This document shows, piece by piece, positions 34,669-44,328 of a stretch of DNA of 64,000 nucleotides. The stretch is from Sporolactobacillus shoreicorticis (GTDB lineage Bacteria > Bacillota > Bacilli > Bacillales > Sporolactobacillaceae). Both the position numbers and the translations under genes were made by a program. Each line of letters opens with the position of its first letter. Positions within the stretch are counted from its first letter, which is position 1. The notes under the pieces are model-generated. The model did not search any database, was not told the origin of the DNA, and worked only from the letters and a program-made list of their open reading frames with translations. The stretch is taken from positions 106,978 to 170,977 of the forward strand of contig NZ_JAMXWM010000007.1 in assembly GCF_024125445.1 (NCBI RefSeq), written 5' to 3'.

Positions 34669-36408
34669 TTATACTTTAAAACGTTTCATCAATTGATCAA
34701 AATGATCGGATGTTTCTGCAAGTATTTTCGACTCACTTGCTACCGCACGCATTGTTTTCTCAATCCGGTTCATTGATTGGTTAACATTGGCAACCCGTGC
34801 GGATGATTCTTGTGAAACAGCAGCAACGGCATCAATTGATTCTTTCATCTGATAGCCGATTTGATTCACTTCATGAAGTCTTTCGGTTAACCGATCCATG
34901 CTATCACCAATATTCTGTGCTTCCGAATGAATAGATATCAGCGCATCTCCAGTGCTCTTGATCTGTTTTACTCCCGATCGTACCTGCTCTCCACTGATGA
35001 CTAATGCTTGTTCAACAGCCTCTGAACCATTATGAATACCTCGCAACTTGTTGGCCATATCTTTTGCAGATTCAGTTGTCTGGATGGAAAGCTTGCGGAT
35101 TGACTCAGCGATGACCGTAAATCCTTTTCCATATTCTCCGGCTCGTGCTGATTCGATCGTTGCATTCAGAGCAAGCAAGTTGGTTTGACCGGCAATATGC
35201 TCAATCATTTCAATTAAGTGATTTAAATCTTTAAGTCGAACCTTAAAATTGCCCATTTCATCCCGTGCTTTTAAAACACTTGACTCAATCTGTTTCATGT
35301 TTTTCTGAGATTGATCAATAAGTTTTGTTCCTTCTTCAGTCAAATGTGAAGCGTTGAGCGCCTTATTCAAAACGATCGACAACGTGCCGACTTCCTGATC
35401 AAGTTTATTCATGAATTCTTCAGTAAACTGAGCAATATTACTCGTATTTGTTGCTTGATTTTCCAATCCTGCTGAAATCTCATTCGTTGCCTCTGCCATC
35501 TCTCTGCTTTCATCAGATACTGATTTTGTTGAGGTAATCAATGTCCTGCCGCTGTTTTTCGTATTGAGTGCGGCCGCACGAATCATTTGAATCATATCAA
35601 GTAAGTTATGTTTCATTTTTTCAATAGATTCTGCAATGAGTCCGAGTTCATCTTTATTATGTACACTTTGTTCCTGACCATCTCCTACTCTTAAATCACC
35701 GGAGGCTATTTTATTCGTTGACGCAATGACACGTGTAAATGATGCTTTCGTTTGTTTGCTGATCCACAGGGTAACCGCGGAACTTAGGACAATGGTTAAA
35801 AGAACACTTGCTACCAGAAACACCATTGATCCGATAACCTGTTTTCGAATATTTTCCATTGCGATTTTTTCTTCAGTCAGGACCGATTCACGTAATTTGC
35901 TGACATTGTTTATAATCTGATTCTGGATCTTGTTCTGTTCCTCATGAACCTGTGCTGTTTTCTGCTTATCGTTCATGAGCACCGCCGGAACGAATTCACT
36001 TTGAAATAAGTTGAAGGTACGCGCGTCCGCACTCATAATTTGTGAGAACCACTTTTTTTGTTCATTCGTATTCATGTACGGCTCAAGCTTTTTTTCCGCT
36101 CTCGTTAATTTCATCTGATCCTGAGAATAAAGCTTGACCGCTGCGTCACCCGGATTCAGTACATAATCAACGACTCTGGCATCTTTTGCGCGAAACAGTG
36201 AACCGATTTCCGTAATTTGTGCCGCTCGTTCCCCTGCTCTTTGGGCATCCTCCGCCCTTTGCATCGTTTGATAGAGCAGCACCGCCGACATTGCTGCAGA
36301 ACTAAGCATGAGGATTAATACAATCCATAAACCGATTGAAAATTTCATGCTGATGGTCAGCTGAAGCCGAGACCATGACGGTTTATTTCGTTTAAAAATG
36401 TTCTTCAA
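34669..36408 (-). CDS. Methyl-accepting chemotaxis protein
   Basis: A 579-residue transmembrane chemoreceptor. TM1 lies at about 22-46 (FSIGLWIVLILMLSSAAMSA), an extracellular helical sensor of four-helix-bundle type spans about 47-190, TM2 about 191-213 (GSMVFLVASVLLTIVLSSAV), then HAMP to about 270. The signalling tip reads IAGQTNLLALNATIESARAG and EYGKGFTVIAESIRKLS. It should feed CheA/CheW; no che genes are nearby. The start is TTG 36408 after GGAGGGATTGGG. The ligand is unknown. Confidence 0.92.
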   Translation of the reverse strand: MKNIFKRNKPSWSRLQLTISMKFSIGLWIVLILMLSSAAMSAVLLYQTMQRAEDAQRAGERAAQITEIGSLFRAKDARVVDYVLNPGDAAVKLYSQDQMKLTRAEKKLEPYMNTNEQKKWFSQIMSADARTFNLFQSEFVPAVLMNDKQKTAQVHEEQNKIQNQIINNVSKLRESVLTEEKIAMENIRKQVIGSMVFLVASVLLTIVLSSAVTLWISKQTKASFTRVIASTNKIASGDLRVGDGQEQSVHNKDELGLIAESIEKMKHNLLDMIQMIRAAALNTKNSGRTLITSTKSVSDESREMAEATNEISAGLENQATNTSNIAQFTEEFMNKLDQEVGTLSIVLNKALNASHLTEEGTKLIDQSQKNMKQIESSVLKARDEMGNFKVRLKDLNHLIEMIEHIAGQTNLLALNATIESARAGEYGKGFTVIAESIRKLSIQTTESAKDMANKLRGIHNGSEAVEQALVISGEQVRSGVKQIKSTGDALISIHSEAQNIGDSMDRLTERLHEVNQIGYQMKESIDAVAAVSQESSARVANVNQSMNRIEKTMRAVASESKILAETSDHFDQLMKRFKV

Positions 36409-36632
36409 CCCAATCCCTCCGCTTTTGAGCCTTTCTCTCTACTCTATTAGTATTTATGGAAATGACCGTTGGAAAAAGCCTTTTATTGTAAATTTAGTGT
36501 AAAAATAAATTTACAAAAATTTATAGCCACTATTTTCATAAAAAAATAGAAAAAACACGTCTATCTTTTCCCCTATCTTTCATAGATTAATAGAGCAGCT
36601 TGGCTAAAACAGAAGATGGGGAGGGACACCAC

Positions 36633-37727
36633 CTGAGAAAACTTAATCAACCAAATATGTTGCATCAATCCATTACTCGTAATCTGTTCTATCATTACTT
36701 TTTTGTCCTGATCCTGATTTACGGCCTTGCCGTTATCGTCGGCTTAAGTCAAATCAAGATTAGTTTTATCGAAGATGCGATGCAAAAGGCGGACTTGCCG
36801 GCACAAGTCCTGCTCACTGAAACATTCGGAAATGAAAATATAGTTTATAATCATGCGATTAAGAAGCAAGATCGTCCAAAAACTGTCTATCATCTCTTAT
36901 TTGAGGCTATGACTGAACTTCATTTTGATGATAATCGCAGTCTTTTCGGCTCGGAGCTTCCAGGATTTACCGTGTATAACACGCGCATTTTTGTTGCCGG
37001 AAAAGGACTAAATTATAACACGCTGCCAAAAGACAACCCTCCATCTCCGGAAATTAATATCAAGACACCTTCTCCGAAGAAGCCTTCTGAGGAAGAAGAT
37101 AACGCAAGTAAGTCGAATGAAAAGCTCAAAAAAACAGTATTGATTTACCATACTCACCCATGGGAATCATACAATCCGATTAATAACGGTCAAGTAACAA
37201 CGACCGACCCTGATAAGAGTGTGGCACTTGACGGAAATGAAATTGAAAAAGTGTTAAGCCAGAATGGGATCGGTTCAGAACATCTGATCAAGCAAGGATG
37301 GGGCTATAATGTCGCTTATCAAAGTTCCAGAGCAATGGTTCAGAAGGCTATGAAGAAAACGCCAAGTCTCAATTATTTGATTGATATTCATCGGGACTCA
37401 TCGGGAAGAAGCATCACGACAATGAAGATCGGCAGCACTTCTTATGCCAGGATCAGCATCATCATTGGAGAGGCAAATCCTAATTACTCAGCTAATCTTT
37501 ATTTAGCGAAAAAAATAAAAACAGAATTGGATAAGAAGTATCCGGATCTGGTTCGCGGAATCGTCGGCAAGACAAAACTTACTGGAAACGGAATCTACAA
37601 CCAAGACCTGTCTAAGAATGCCATTCTCGTTGAAATTGGTGGAGTGGATAATAATTTACAAGAAATTACGCGCAGTTCAAAAGCATTCGGAGAAGCCTTA
37701 GCACAAGTGATCAATCAGAATAAATGA
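36633..37727 (+). CDS. spoIIP: SpoIIP, stage II sporulation protein P (engulfment amidase/endopeptidase)
   Basis: Cell wall hydrolase that, with SpoIID and SpoIIM, thins septal peptidoglycan and drives engulfment during sporulation. One N-terminal membrane anchor (NLFYHYFFVLILIYGLAVIV) is followed by a linker with charged low-complexity residues (SPKKPSEEEDNASKSNEK). The catalytic domain carries zinc-ligand segments YHTHPWESY, LIDIHRDSSG and LVEIGGVDNN. The ribosome site GGGGAGGGA (36618-36626) points to a CTG start at 36633; the frame is open from TTG 36600. About 364 residues. Confidence 0.9.
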   Translation: MRKLNQPNMLHQSITRNLFYHYFFVLILIYGLAVIVGLSQIKISFIEDAMQKADLPAQVLLTETFGNENIVYNHAIKKQDRPKTVYHLLFEAMTELHFDDNRSLFGSELPGFTVYNTRIFVAGKGLNYNTLPKDNPPSPEINIKTPSPKKPSEEEDNASKSNEKLKKTVLIYHTHPWESYNPINNGQVTTTDPDKSVALDGNEIEKVLSQNGIGSEHLIKQGWGYNVAYQSSRAMVQKAMKKTPSLNYLIDIHRDSSGRSITTMKIGSTSYARISIIIGEANPNYSANLYLAKKIKTELDKKYPDLVRGIVGKTKLTGNGIYNQDLSKNAILVEIGGVDNNLQEITRSSKAFGEALAQVINQNK

Positions 37728-37830
37728 AAATAGTTGCAATATTTAGCACCAGGTATTAATATTAAGATATAATATTGATCTTGAGACCTGTTCTCGAGGA
37801 GATAAACTTCAGAGAGTTGAGTGATCACAT

Positions 37831-39423
37831 ATGGAATTGACAGATCTTATTGCACCGCAGAAATATAATTTAATTAGTGAAATTGACCGGTTTGATTCCG
37901 ACCGGATTGCCCTACTTTGGGAAAGTGAAGACGGTGAAAAACAATCAGTTAGCTATCATGAACTGATTCAAAAAGGCAAACGTTTTGCAAATGTATTAAA
38001 CAAATTGGGAATTAAAAAAGGCGATAAAGTAATGACAATTGTGCCGAGAATTATTGATGCCTACGTCATTTATTTAGGCGCGCTAAGAGCAGGTATTGCG
38101 GTCATTCCCGGATCCGAGATGCTTCGTTCAGGCGACATCAGTTTTCGAATCAATCAAGGCGAAGCAAAAGCAATCATTACTTATAAAGATTTTACTGAAC
38201 AAGTAGATAATATTCAGGAAAAAATGCCTTCTTTGAAGCATAAGATTTCTGTTGCCGGCGAGACAGACGGATGGCTCTCAATGGACAGCTTGATGGACGA
38301 AGTAACCGACTCATATACAACGGTTGATACGGATAAAGATGATATGGCGTTCCTTACCTACACATCAGGGACGTCCGGCACACCTAAAGGTGTTGTCCAT
38401 ACGCATGCATGGGCCTACGCGCATCTCAGAATCGCGCCGAAGCGCTGGCTCAACATCAAGGAAGGCGACATTGTATGGGCAACTGCAGGACCCGGATGGC
38501 AAAAATGGATTTGGACCCCCTTCCTTTCAATTCTCGGAAAGGGTGTTACAGGGCTGGTTTATTTTGGCCGCTTTCATCCGGAAAAACAGCTTCAGCTGCT
38601 TCAGGATTATAAAGTCAATGTGCTCTGCTGTACACCTACCGAATACCGGCTGATGTCAAAAGTAGATCATTTGGCTGACTACGATCTTTCACAGCTTCAT
38701 ACGGCTTGTTCCGCAGGCGAAGCATTGAATCGAGGAGTGATCGACATTTTCAAAGAAACCTTTGATCTTCAACTGAAAGATGGCTATGGTCAAACAGAGA
38801 GCACACTGCTTATCGGTACTTTAGTAGGTAAAGAAGTGCGAATCGGGTCTATGGGTCAGCCGATCCTCGAAGAATTTATTACCATTATTGATGAAGACGG
38901 TAATCAAGTGCCGGCTGGTGTTGTAGGCAATATCGCAGTTCGTCGCGACTTCCCTGCCCTCTTTAAAACTTATTATCAGCAGCCCGACCGTTATCAGGCG
39001 GCTGTTATTGGCGACTACTTCCTGACTGGAGACCGAGCATCACGTGACAAGGATAACTATTTTTGGTTTCAAGGCAGACGTGACGACGTGATCATCAGTT
39101 CAGGATATACAATCGGACCGGCCGAGGTTGAAGATGCACTCCTGAAACATGAGGCAATTAAAGATTGTGCCGTGGTTGCAAGTCCTGATGCGATCCGAGG
39201 CAACATAGTTAAGGCTTTCGTTGTTTTAAAAGATGGGTATTCTGAAAATCCGTCACTGATTCCACAACTGCAAAAATTTGTAAAGAATCAGACAGCACCT
39301 TATAAATATCCTAGAGCAATCGAATTTGTATCCGAGCTGCCTAAAACTGTATCTGGTAAAATCATGCGTTCCACACTTCGTGATCTTGAAGTGCGTCGTG
39401 CAGCCGAAAAACAAAGTGATTGA
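37831..39423 (+). CDS. Acyl-CoA synthetase, MbcS/YtcI type (AMP-forming)
   Basis: A 530-residue ANL-family adenylate-forming enzyme that activates a carboxylic acid to its CoA ester. The P-loop is TYTSGTSGTPKGVVHTH, followed by CSAGEALNRGV, DGYGQTEST and YFLTGDRASRD. The hinge and second Lys motif are GRRDDVIISSGYTIGPAEVE and PKTVSGKIMRSTLRD. It most resembles B. subtilis YtcI/MbcS (medium or branched-chain acids) rather than MenE or AcsA. The SD is weak. It stands alone, ended by a strong terminator. Confidence 0.82.
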   Translation: MELTDLIAPQKYNLISEIDRFDSDRIALLWESEDGEKQSVSYHELIQKGKRFANVLNKLGIKKGDKVMTIVPRIIDAYVIYLGALRAGIAVIPGSEMLRSGDISFRINQGEAKAIITYKDFTEQVDNIQEKMPSLKHKISVAGETDGWLSMDSLMDEVTDSYTTVDTDKDDMAFLTYTSGTSGTPKGVVHTHAWAYAHLRIAPKRWLNIKEGDIVWATAGPGWQKWIWTPFLSILGKGVTGLVYFGRFHPEKQLQLLQDYKVNVLCCTPTEYRLMSKVDHLADYDLSQLHTACSAGEALNRGVIDIFKETFDLQLKDGYGQTESTLLIGTLVGKEVRIGSMGQPILEEFITIIDEDGNQVPAGVVGNIAVRRDFPALFKTYYQQPDRYQAAVIGDYFLTGDRASRDKDNYFWFQGRRDDVIISSGYTIGPAEVEDALLKHEAIKDCAVVASPDAIRGNIVKAFVVLKDGYSENPSLIPQLQKFVKNQTAPYKYPRAIEFVSELPKTVSGKIMRSTLRDLEVRRAAEKQSD

Positions 39424-39440
39424 ATCAAACCAAAGACAGT

Positions 39441-39489
39441 AAAACCCCCGAAGGGATCGATAAATTTTCTGATCCCTTCGGGGGTTTTT
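39441..39489. terminator. Strong bidirectional terminator
   Basis: AAAACCCCCGAAGGGATC (39441-39458) pairs with GATCCCTTCGGGGGTTTT (39471-39488), an 18-bp perfect stem with A/T ends, between the convergent acyl-CoA synthetase and SDR genes. Confidence 0.95.
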
Positions 39490-39493
39490 GCGT

Positions 39494-40261
39494 TCACTTC
39501 TTTTTCGGTTTTGTGACCATTCGAACAGCTTTTGCCCCCCAATTTCTCGGCAGCAGCTTTGCAGCGATTGCACCGGCATAATTAAGTGAGCCGGTGATGG
39601 CGACCTGTTTTCCTTTCATTAATGCTCGATAGCCGATTGATGCAACGGCAGCAACATCCATCGTATGGCTGAACATTTTGATGTTCTCTGCATGGGCTAC
39701 CGCTCCAAACTGTGTATGCGTAGGTCCTGGACAAAGTGCAGTAACAGTAACTCCGCTTCCGCTCAGTTCTTCAGAAAGCGCTTCAGAAAGCGACAGAACG
39801 TATGCCTTGCTCGCAAAATAAACAGCCATAAACGGTCCCGGCTGATAAGCGGCAGTGCTTGCCACATTCATGATTTTACCCGAACTGCTCCGGAGATCAG
39901 GCAGGAAATAGTACGTAAGCTCCGTTAGTGCTGTACAATTCAATTGAATCATGTTGCTTTGACGCTCAATTGGCAGGGATTGAAATGCACCGACGAGACC
40001 GAACCCAGCATCATTAATCAGCAGATCAACGTTTAAACCAATTTGTTTTACCTCATCATACACTTCTTTTGCAGCCCCTGGCTTGCTTAAATCCTTAGTG
40101 ATTACAGTAACTGAAAGAGCGGGCCATGCCGCTTTCATTGCTTCCATTTTTTCTTTACTGCGTGCGACAAGAATTAAGTCATAATGATCGGTTGCTAACC
40201 GTTCGGCCAAAGCGTTACCAATTCCGCTCGACGCGCCGGTCACTAAGGCGGTTTTTTTCAT
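39494..40261 (-). CDS. Short-chain dehydrogenase/reductase (SDR)
   Basis: A 255-residue classical SDR of the DltE/YqjQ-like group. The cofactor motif is TGASSGIGNALAERLA with ARSKEKM suggesting NADP. NDAGFGLVG is the NAG motif, and the catalytic Ser-Tyr-Lys lie in NVASTAAYQ and YFASKAYVLSLSEAL. The substrate is unknown. Its short tail (RNWGAKAVRMVTKPKKK) is basic. It is monocistronic on the minus strand, with weak SD GGAGTGGAG. Confidence 0.88.
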   Translation of the reverse strand: MKKTALVTGASSGIGNALAERLATDHYDLILVARSKEKMEAMKAAWPALSVTVITKDLSKPGAAKEVYDEVKQIGLNVDLLINDAGFGLVGAFQSLPIERQSNMIQLNCTALTELTYYFLPDLRSSSGKIMNVASTAAYQPGPFMAVYFASKAYVLSLSEALSEELSGSGVTVTALCPGPTHTQFGAVAHAENIKMFSHTMDVAAVASIGYRALMKGKQVAITGSLNYAGAIAAKLLPRNWGAKAVRMVTKPKKK

Positions 40262-40305
40262 GAGTGCTCCACTCCATTCTAATCTTTATGATGCACTTTG
40301 ACTCA

Positions 40306-41133
40306 TTAATGATCAAGTACATTCGTAAACGGAGTAAGCGGGAAATAAGCTGAAAAAAGAAATCCCGAGGTCACGGTCAATAACAGGATGACTACAAAAA
40401 AAATATCGTTCCTGCTCCATCCGATCTCATAAAAATAAGTTCGCTTCTCAGTCATTGAAAATCGTTTGGCCTCCATGGCAATGGCTGTCCGCTGTGCACG
40501 GCGAATAGACTGGGCAAGCATTGTGATTGTATATCGGGTCATTCGTTCCCAGAATACCCTGATCCCCTTCTGGCGCGTCATACCTCGAACGCGCATCGCC
40601 TGACAAATGTGCATGAACTCTTCTGCCATGATCGGAATCATTCGAAATGCAGCCAAGCATCCGTAGGCATAGCGAACCGGCACTCTCAATTGCTGCATCA
40701 ATGAATAGAAAAAAGGAACCGGGAGTGTCGTTGTTGCGAAAATCATTCCAATTAAACTGAATGTAAATGTTCTGAGGCCAAGCAGTATTCCCCGAGCCAG
40801 GCTTTCCTGTGTGATCAGAATAAGCGATTGATGATAGATAATATGGCTTCCTTTGCCGAATAGAATCATGGCCGACGCACTGAAGATCGAGACAATTAAT
40901 GTAATGAGTACAAACCAAAATGACCATTTGCCCGATAGTCCACTGACAAAATAATAAAGAATTAAAAAGAACATGGATGCCCAAATCATTGTATTTAAAT
41001 TCTGTACAAAAAGATACACAAGGAACAGCGAAGAAATGAGAATAAATTTTAGACTGGGATTGATTTTAAAAAATAACGTGTTCGTGTTCGTCAAAACCGT
41101 ATCCAGAGCGCCTCTCCCCCTTGTCGCCTTCAT
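40306..41133 (-). CDS. ykoC: YkoC-like ECF transporter transmembrane component (EcfT)
   Basis: Coupling membrane subunit of an energy-coupling-factor importer, 275 residues with about five spans. It contains the CbiQ/EcfT cytoplasmic signature with Ala-Arg-Gly-type motifs (QAMRVRGMTRQKG and AMEAKRFS) that transmit ATPase motion. Last gene of ykoE-ykoD-ykoC under a TPP riboswitch, so it belongs to a thiamine or thiamine-precursor importer. The chosen ATG overlaps the ATPase gene by 68 bases; a later TTG (41094) or CTG (41106) after GGGGGAGAGG is possible. Confidence 0.85.
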   Translation of the reverse strand: MKATRGRGALDTVLTNTNTLFFKINPSLKFILISSLFLVYLFVQNLNTMIWASMFFLILYYFVSGLSGKWSFWFVLITLIVSIFSASAMILFGKGSHIIYHQSLILITQESLARGILLGLRTFTFSLIGMIFATTTLPVPFFYSLMQQLRVPVRYAYGCLAAFRMIPIMAEEFMHICQAMRVRGMTRQKGIRVFWERMTRYTITMLAQSIRRAQRTAIAMEAKRFSMTEKRTYFYEIGWSRNDIFFVVILLLTVTSGFLFSAYFPLTPFTNVLDH

Positions 41134-42541
41134 TCCTCGTATCCTTGATCAGTTTCCCTTGATCAATGGTCAGCGTGCGTGTCGCAAAACGGCTGACAAT
41201 CTCCATTTCATGAGTAACCATAATAATCGTCGTCCCGTCTCGCCTCAATTGTTGAAACAGGTCTAATAAGGCAAACGTGTTTCGTGCATCCTGTCCAAAC
41301 GTCGGTTCGTCCAAAATCAGAACATCGGGATGATTAATCATCGCAGAGGCGACGCTGAGTCTCCGTTTTTGACCGATTGAAAGCTGAAACGGATGCTGAA
41401 GCCGCTGGTCTTTAAGGGCATAGCGTTCCAAAGCCCGATCAACTCTGTGCGTGATTTCATCCTCACTAATTTTTTTTATGCGGAGACTAAAAGCGAGTTC
41501 ATCCTCGACGCTGTCCGCAACAAACTGATACTCAGGATTTTGAAAAACAAACTGCACATGGTCCTCGGGATGCGCAAAGTTCCAATGCAGTTTTCCTTTA
41601 GTACGCAGAAGTCCCATAATCCCTTCAATCATTGTACTTTTGCCGGCGCCGTTTTCACCAATGATTGCGATCCATTCCCCGCGATGGATGGTGAGTTCTT
41701 CAATGGAAAGTCTCACGTATTTCTGACGCAGCACTTCCAAATGATTCAGTTCAAGGATGGGCTCAGCAAATGTATGATCACACTTTTCAATTTGTTTCTG
41801 CTCATATCCATGCCAAACACCTGGATGCCAAATACCAAAATCATCAAGCTTTTTTTTGTAGTGTGTCAGAATCGTTTCTTTGGGACCATCCGCAAAAATT
41901 TCCCCATTATGATTGAACAAGACAACACGATCAATAAAATCAAGGACATGATCGATTTTATGCTCGACGATCATCAACGTACGGCCGATTCCGATACGCC
42001 GAACCGTTTGCCAAAGCTGTACCGTCCCCTTCGGATCAAGCAATGCAGTTGGCTCATCTAAAAAGAGTACATCGGGCTCAAGAGCGAGCACGCTGGCAAT
42101 GGCCAAACGCTGCTTCATACCACCTGAAAGTGTGCGGATCAATTGATGATTGTTCTCCAATTTAAGATCGACCATATCCACATAATGTTGGATTAATTGA
42201 GGCATTCGAGCACGTGGAATGCTTCGATTTTCAAGTACAAAGGCAATTTCTTCATCGACATAGGGCATACAAAACTGCGTGTCGGGATCTTGAAAGATAA
42301 ATCCCCAATTACCCGGTACAGCATGCCGATCGGCACGCATCGGCAATTCAATACTGCCCGGAACAAGACCGGAAAGTACTTGCAAAAGTGTTGATTTTCC
42401 GCAGCCGGAAGGCCCCAGCAGTAAAATTTTTTCACCCTTGTGATAATCCAAGGAAAGATCCTTAAAAAGCATCGATTTCTTCTTCGGAAATGCGAGACGC
42501 AGATTGGTGACGCCCCAGCCTTTCCGATCATTTAAGGACAT
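41066..42541 (-). CDS. ykoD: YkoD-like duplicated ECF ATPase
   Basis: A 491-residue protein of two fused ABC ATPase domains that power the ECF importer. The first domain has Walker A LLLGPSGCGKST (about 43), signature LSGGMKQRLAIAS and Walker B VLFLDEPTALLD. The second has IIGENGAGKST (about 295), a degenerate signature (LSIGQKRRLSVAS) and LILDEPTFGQD. The 14-base overlap with ykoE and the long overlap with ykoC show one translation-coupled operon. Confidence 0.92.
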   Translation of the reverse strand: MSLNDRKGWGVTNLRLAFPKKKSMLFKDLSLDYHKGEKILLLGPSGCGKSTLLQVLSGLVPGSIELPMRADRHAVPGNWGFIFQDPDTQFCMPYVDEEIAFVLENRSIPRARMPQLIQHYVDMVDLKLENNHQLIRTLSGGMKQRLAIASVLALEPDVLFLDEPTALLDPKGTVQLWQTVRRIGIGRTLMIVEHKIDHVLDFIDRVVLFNHNGEIFADGPKETILTHYKKKLDDFGIWHPGVWHGYEQKQIEKCDHTFAEPILELNHLEVLRQKYVRLSIEELTIHRGEWIAIIGENGAGKSTMIEGIMGLLRTKGKLHWNFAHPEDHVQFVFQNPEYQFVADSVEDELAFSLRIKKISEDEITHRVDRALERYALKDQRLQHPFQLSIGQKRRLSVASAMINHPDVLILDEPTFGQDARNTFALLDLFQQLRRDGTTIIMVTHEMEIVSRFATRTLTIDQGKLIKDTRNEGDKGERRSGYGFDEHEHVIF

Positions 42542-43124
42542 CGTAATCTTCCTTAGTCACCGGCCGCAGCGATTGAGTAACGCCTGTCTTTTCCAGACCT
42601 TTAACTAACACATATGGGAAAAGGCCGGAAAAAAGGACAGACCCAATGACACGGAACACTAAGTACAGCACCAGGTTCCAGCCTGCGAGAAGCGGAAGAT
42701 AGGCATAGCCTGCGTCCAAGATGATCGACGCGATCAGCGCGGCAAATGCGGATAAGGAAGCGACACCGATTGAGAATTTCTTATAGCGCCATGCAGCAAA
42801 AACAGCCTCTGAAAACGCACCTTGAAGTAAACCATAATAAAGATTAATGACACCACCGCTTCCCGCAAAAAGCATTTCTGCAAGCGCTGCCGCTGTTTCG
42901 GCAAGAAATGCAACACCCGGTTTGCGAATGAGTAACGCAGCAAACGGAGCCGCGATGAACCAGATTCCATAAAGCAGCGCATCAAGATGCAGACCAAATG
43001 GCTTTACTAAGTCATAAACCGGTCCAAGCAGCCGAAAAACCAGTCCGAAGACAAGGGCAATGACGATCGTTACAAGAATGTCTGATAAATTCAGTTTTAA
43101 ACTCGTGTTCTTTTCCTTGCTCAT
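42528..43124 (-). CDS. ykoE: YkoE-like ECF substrate-binding (S) component
   Basis: Membrane S component expected to bind thiamine or hydroxymethylpyrimidine, 198 residues with about six spans. The typical YkoE sequence is WFIAAPFAALLIRKPGVAFL, then ETAAALAEMLFAGSGG and YYGLLQGAFSEAVFA. The ATG at 43124 follows GGGGGAGAAG; an in-frame ATG at 43142 lies before it. First gene after the TPP riboswitch. ykoF, which heads the B. subtilis operon, is missing. Confidence 0.9.
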   Translation of the reverse strand: MSKEKNTSLKLNLSDILVTIVIALVFGLVFRLLGPVYDLVKPFGLHLDALLYGIWFIAAPFAALLIRKPGVAFLAETAAALAEMLFAGSGGVINLYYGLLQGAFSEAVFAAWRYKKFSIGVASLSAFAALIASIILDAGYAYLPLLAGWNLVLYLVFRVIGSVLFSGLFPYVLVKGLEKTGVTQSLRPVTKEDYDVLK

Positions 43125-43183
43125 TGTACTTCTCCCCCTCAAAATGCATTTAATGGTTCATCCGAAAAGGTGGCTGAAAGTAT

Positions 43184-43311
43184 AAAAAACCGCTTTCAGC
43201 TATAGTGAAAGCGGCATTAGTTTCATCATAAACCACTTTCCTACGCTGGTATTACCCAGATCAGGTCCAAGGGTCGGGACAAAGCCCTCTCAGCAAAAGC
43301 ACCCCTAGTGG
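43184..43311 (-). promoter_or_regulatory. TPP riboswitch (THI element) with terminator
   Basis: On the minus strand: P1 arm CCACT (43311 side), AGGGGTGC, GCTGAGAGGG, ACCCTTGGACCTGATCTGGG, TAATACCAGCGTAGGAAAGT and the closing AGTGG (to 43233), all hallmarks of the TPP aptamer. A terminator CCGCTTTCA/TGAAAGCGG with a T-run follows (43184-43214). High TPP should stop transcription of ykoEDC. Confidence 0.96.
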
Positions 43312-43345
43312 ACGAACTATTCAATACTTTTTAATTTACAGACTA

Positions 43346-43374
43346 ACCATACTACATCCTCATCCATTCAGCAA
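43346..43374 (-). promoter_or_regulatory. Promoter for the TPP riboswitch-ykoEDC transcript
   Basis: On the minus strand TTGCTG (43369-43374), a 17-base spacer, then TATGGT (43346-43351), about 35 bases upstream of the aptamer. Confidence 0.6.
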
Positions 43375-43492
43375 GAAATAAGATGATTCATTTGGTTATT
43401 TTATTGAGATTAACTCAATAAAGCCATATCGCAAGTGAATAGAAATTGATGAGCAGCGTCAAGCTAAGAAAAAAGTATTGGAGTTCTTGTAC

Positions 43493-44044
43493 ATGCGTCG
43501 AGTGAAACAGCTGCAATTCTTAGTTCACGTTAATGTTCTGCTGCTTTTGTTTCTTTTTCCTGCGGTAACACATGCTGCCAATATCAATCAACTTATAAAA
43601 TCCGAGCCTTTTATAAGCAGCACGTTAATGAAACAAGAGTCAGATCTGATTGTTTTCACACATCTTGACCAGCAAGTGAGAAAATGGGCTACCGGGCAGC
43701 GATTGCCTTCCGGCGCGCGTTTTATCAATGCAGAACAAGTACTCCAGATTCATGAAGTATTACAAGGCCATGCACCATCACCATCCCTGCTGCTGACCAC
43801 CGGCATTGATCCTCTCCCCGATCCGCACGACCCGTTAAACGAGCAATATACAGGACCGCTTGCAGACGGGGATTACGTTTTATTTCTCAAACAGTATCAT
43901 GATTCACAGCGCTATGTTTTGAACGGTGGTTTCTGCGCCGTTTATCCTGTTGTCTCCGGGAAAATAATCGCACTGGATGAGGGCTTTAAGCAATTCTCCG
44001 GAATGACCGTATCTGAATTTAATCATTGGCTTTCATTACAATAA
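43493..44044 (+). CDS. Predicted secreted protein of unknown function
   Basis: A 183-residue protein. An N-terminal signal peptide (MRRVKQLQF then a Leu-rich core LLLLFLFPAV) has a plausible cleavage after THA, before ANINQ. The mature part is mixed alpha/beta with DGDYVLFLKQYHDSQRYVLN and GGFCAVYPVVSGKIIALDEG. No Zn, Cys-pair or catalytic motif is evident. The ATG at 43493 follows GGAG at 9 bases. The gene is followed after about 80 bases by a small membrane protein gene; no known family is recognised. Confidence 0.6.
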   Translation: MRRVKQLQFLVHVNVLLLLFLFPAVTHAANINQLIKSEPFISSTLMKQESDLIVFTHLDQQVRKWATGQRLPSGARFINAEQVLQIHEVLQGHAPSPSLLLTTGIDPLPDPHDPLNEQYTGPLADGDYVLFLKQYHDSQRYVLNGGFCAVYPVVSGKIIALDEGFKQFSGMTVSEFNHWLSLQ

Positions 44045-44124
44045 TTAGCCGCTTCCTGATTTAAGGAATATTTTGATCGGACAAGCCATATAGTCTATTA
44101 AAAGCACTCGAGGAGGAACAGGCA

Positions 44125-44328
44125 GTGGAAAAAACCAATACAACACCATTCTCAAAAAAACAGGCGCAACTATCCGAACGAATGCAACAGTTTTCAAAGA
44201 AGGTCGACCGGCTTTCTGCCGAAGAATGCTTTGATTGGATGACTAAAGTCATGTACCGTGCCATTTTATTTCTTGGCATTCCTTATTTTCTTTATGTTCT
44301 TGTCTCATTTATTCGAATGGTCAGTTAA
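44125..44328 (+). CDS. Small single-span membrane protein
   Basis: A 67-residue protein: a charged, coiled-coil-like first half (KKQAQLSERMQQFSKKVDRL) and one C-terminal membrane span (YRAILFLGIPYFLYVLVSFI). Start GTG 44125 after AGGAGGAAC. Its stop overlaps the stop of the convergent yppE by 4 bases. No family recognised; it is supported by the ribosome site and protein-like composition. Confidence 0.5.
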   Translation: MEKTNTTPFSKKQAQLSERMQQFSKKVDRLSAEECFDWMTKVMYRAILFLGIPYFLYVLVSFIRMVS

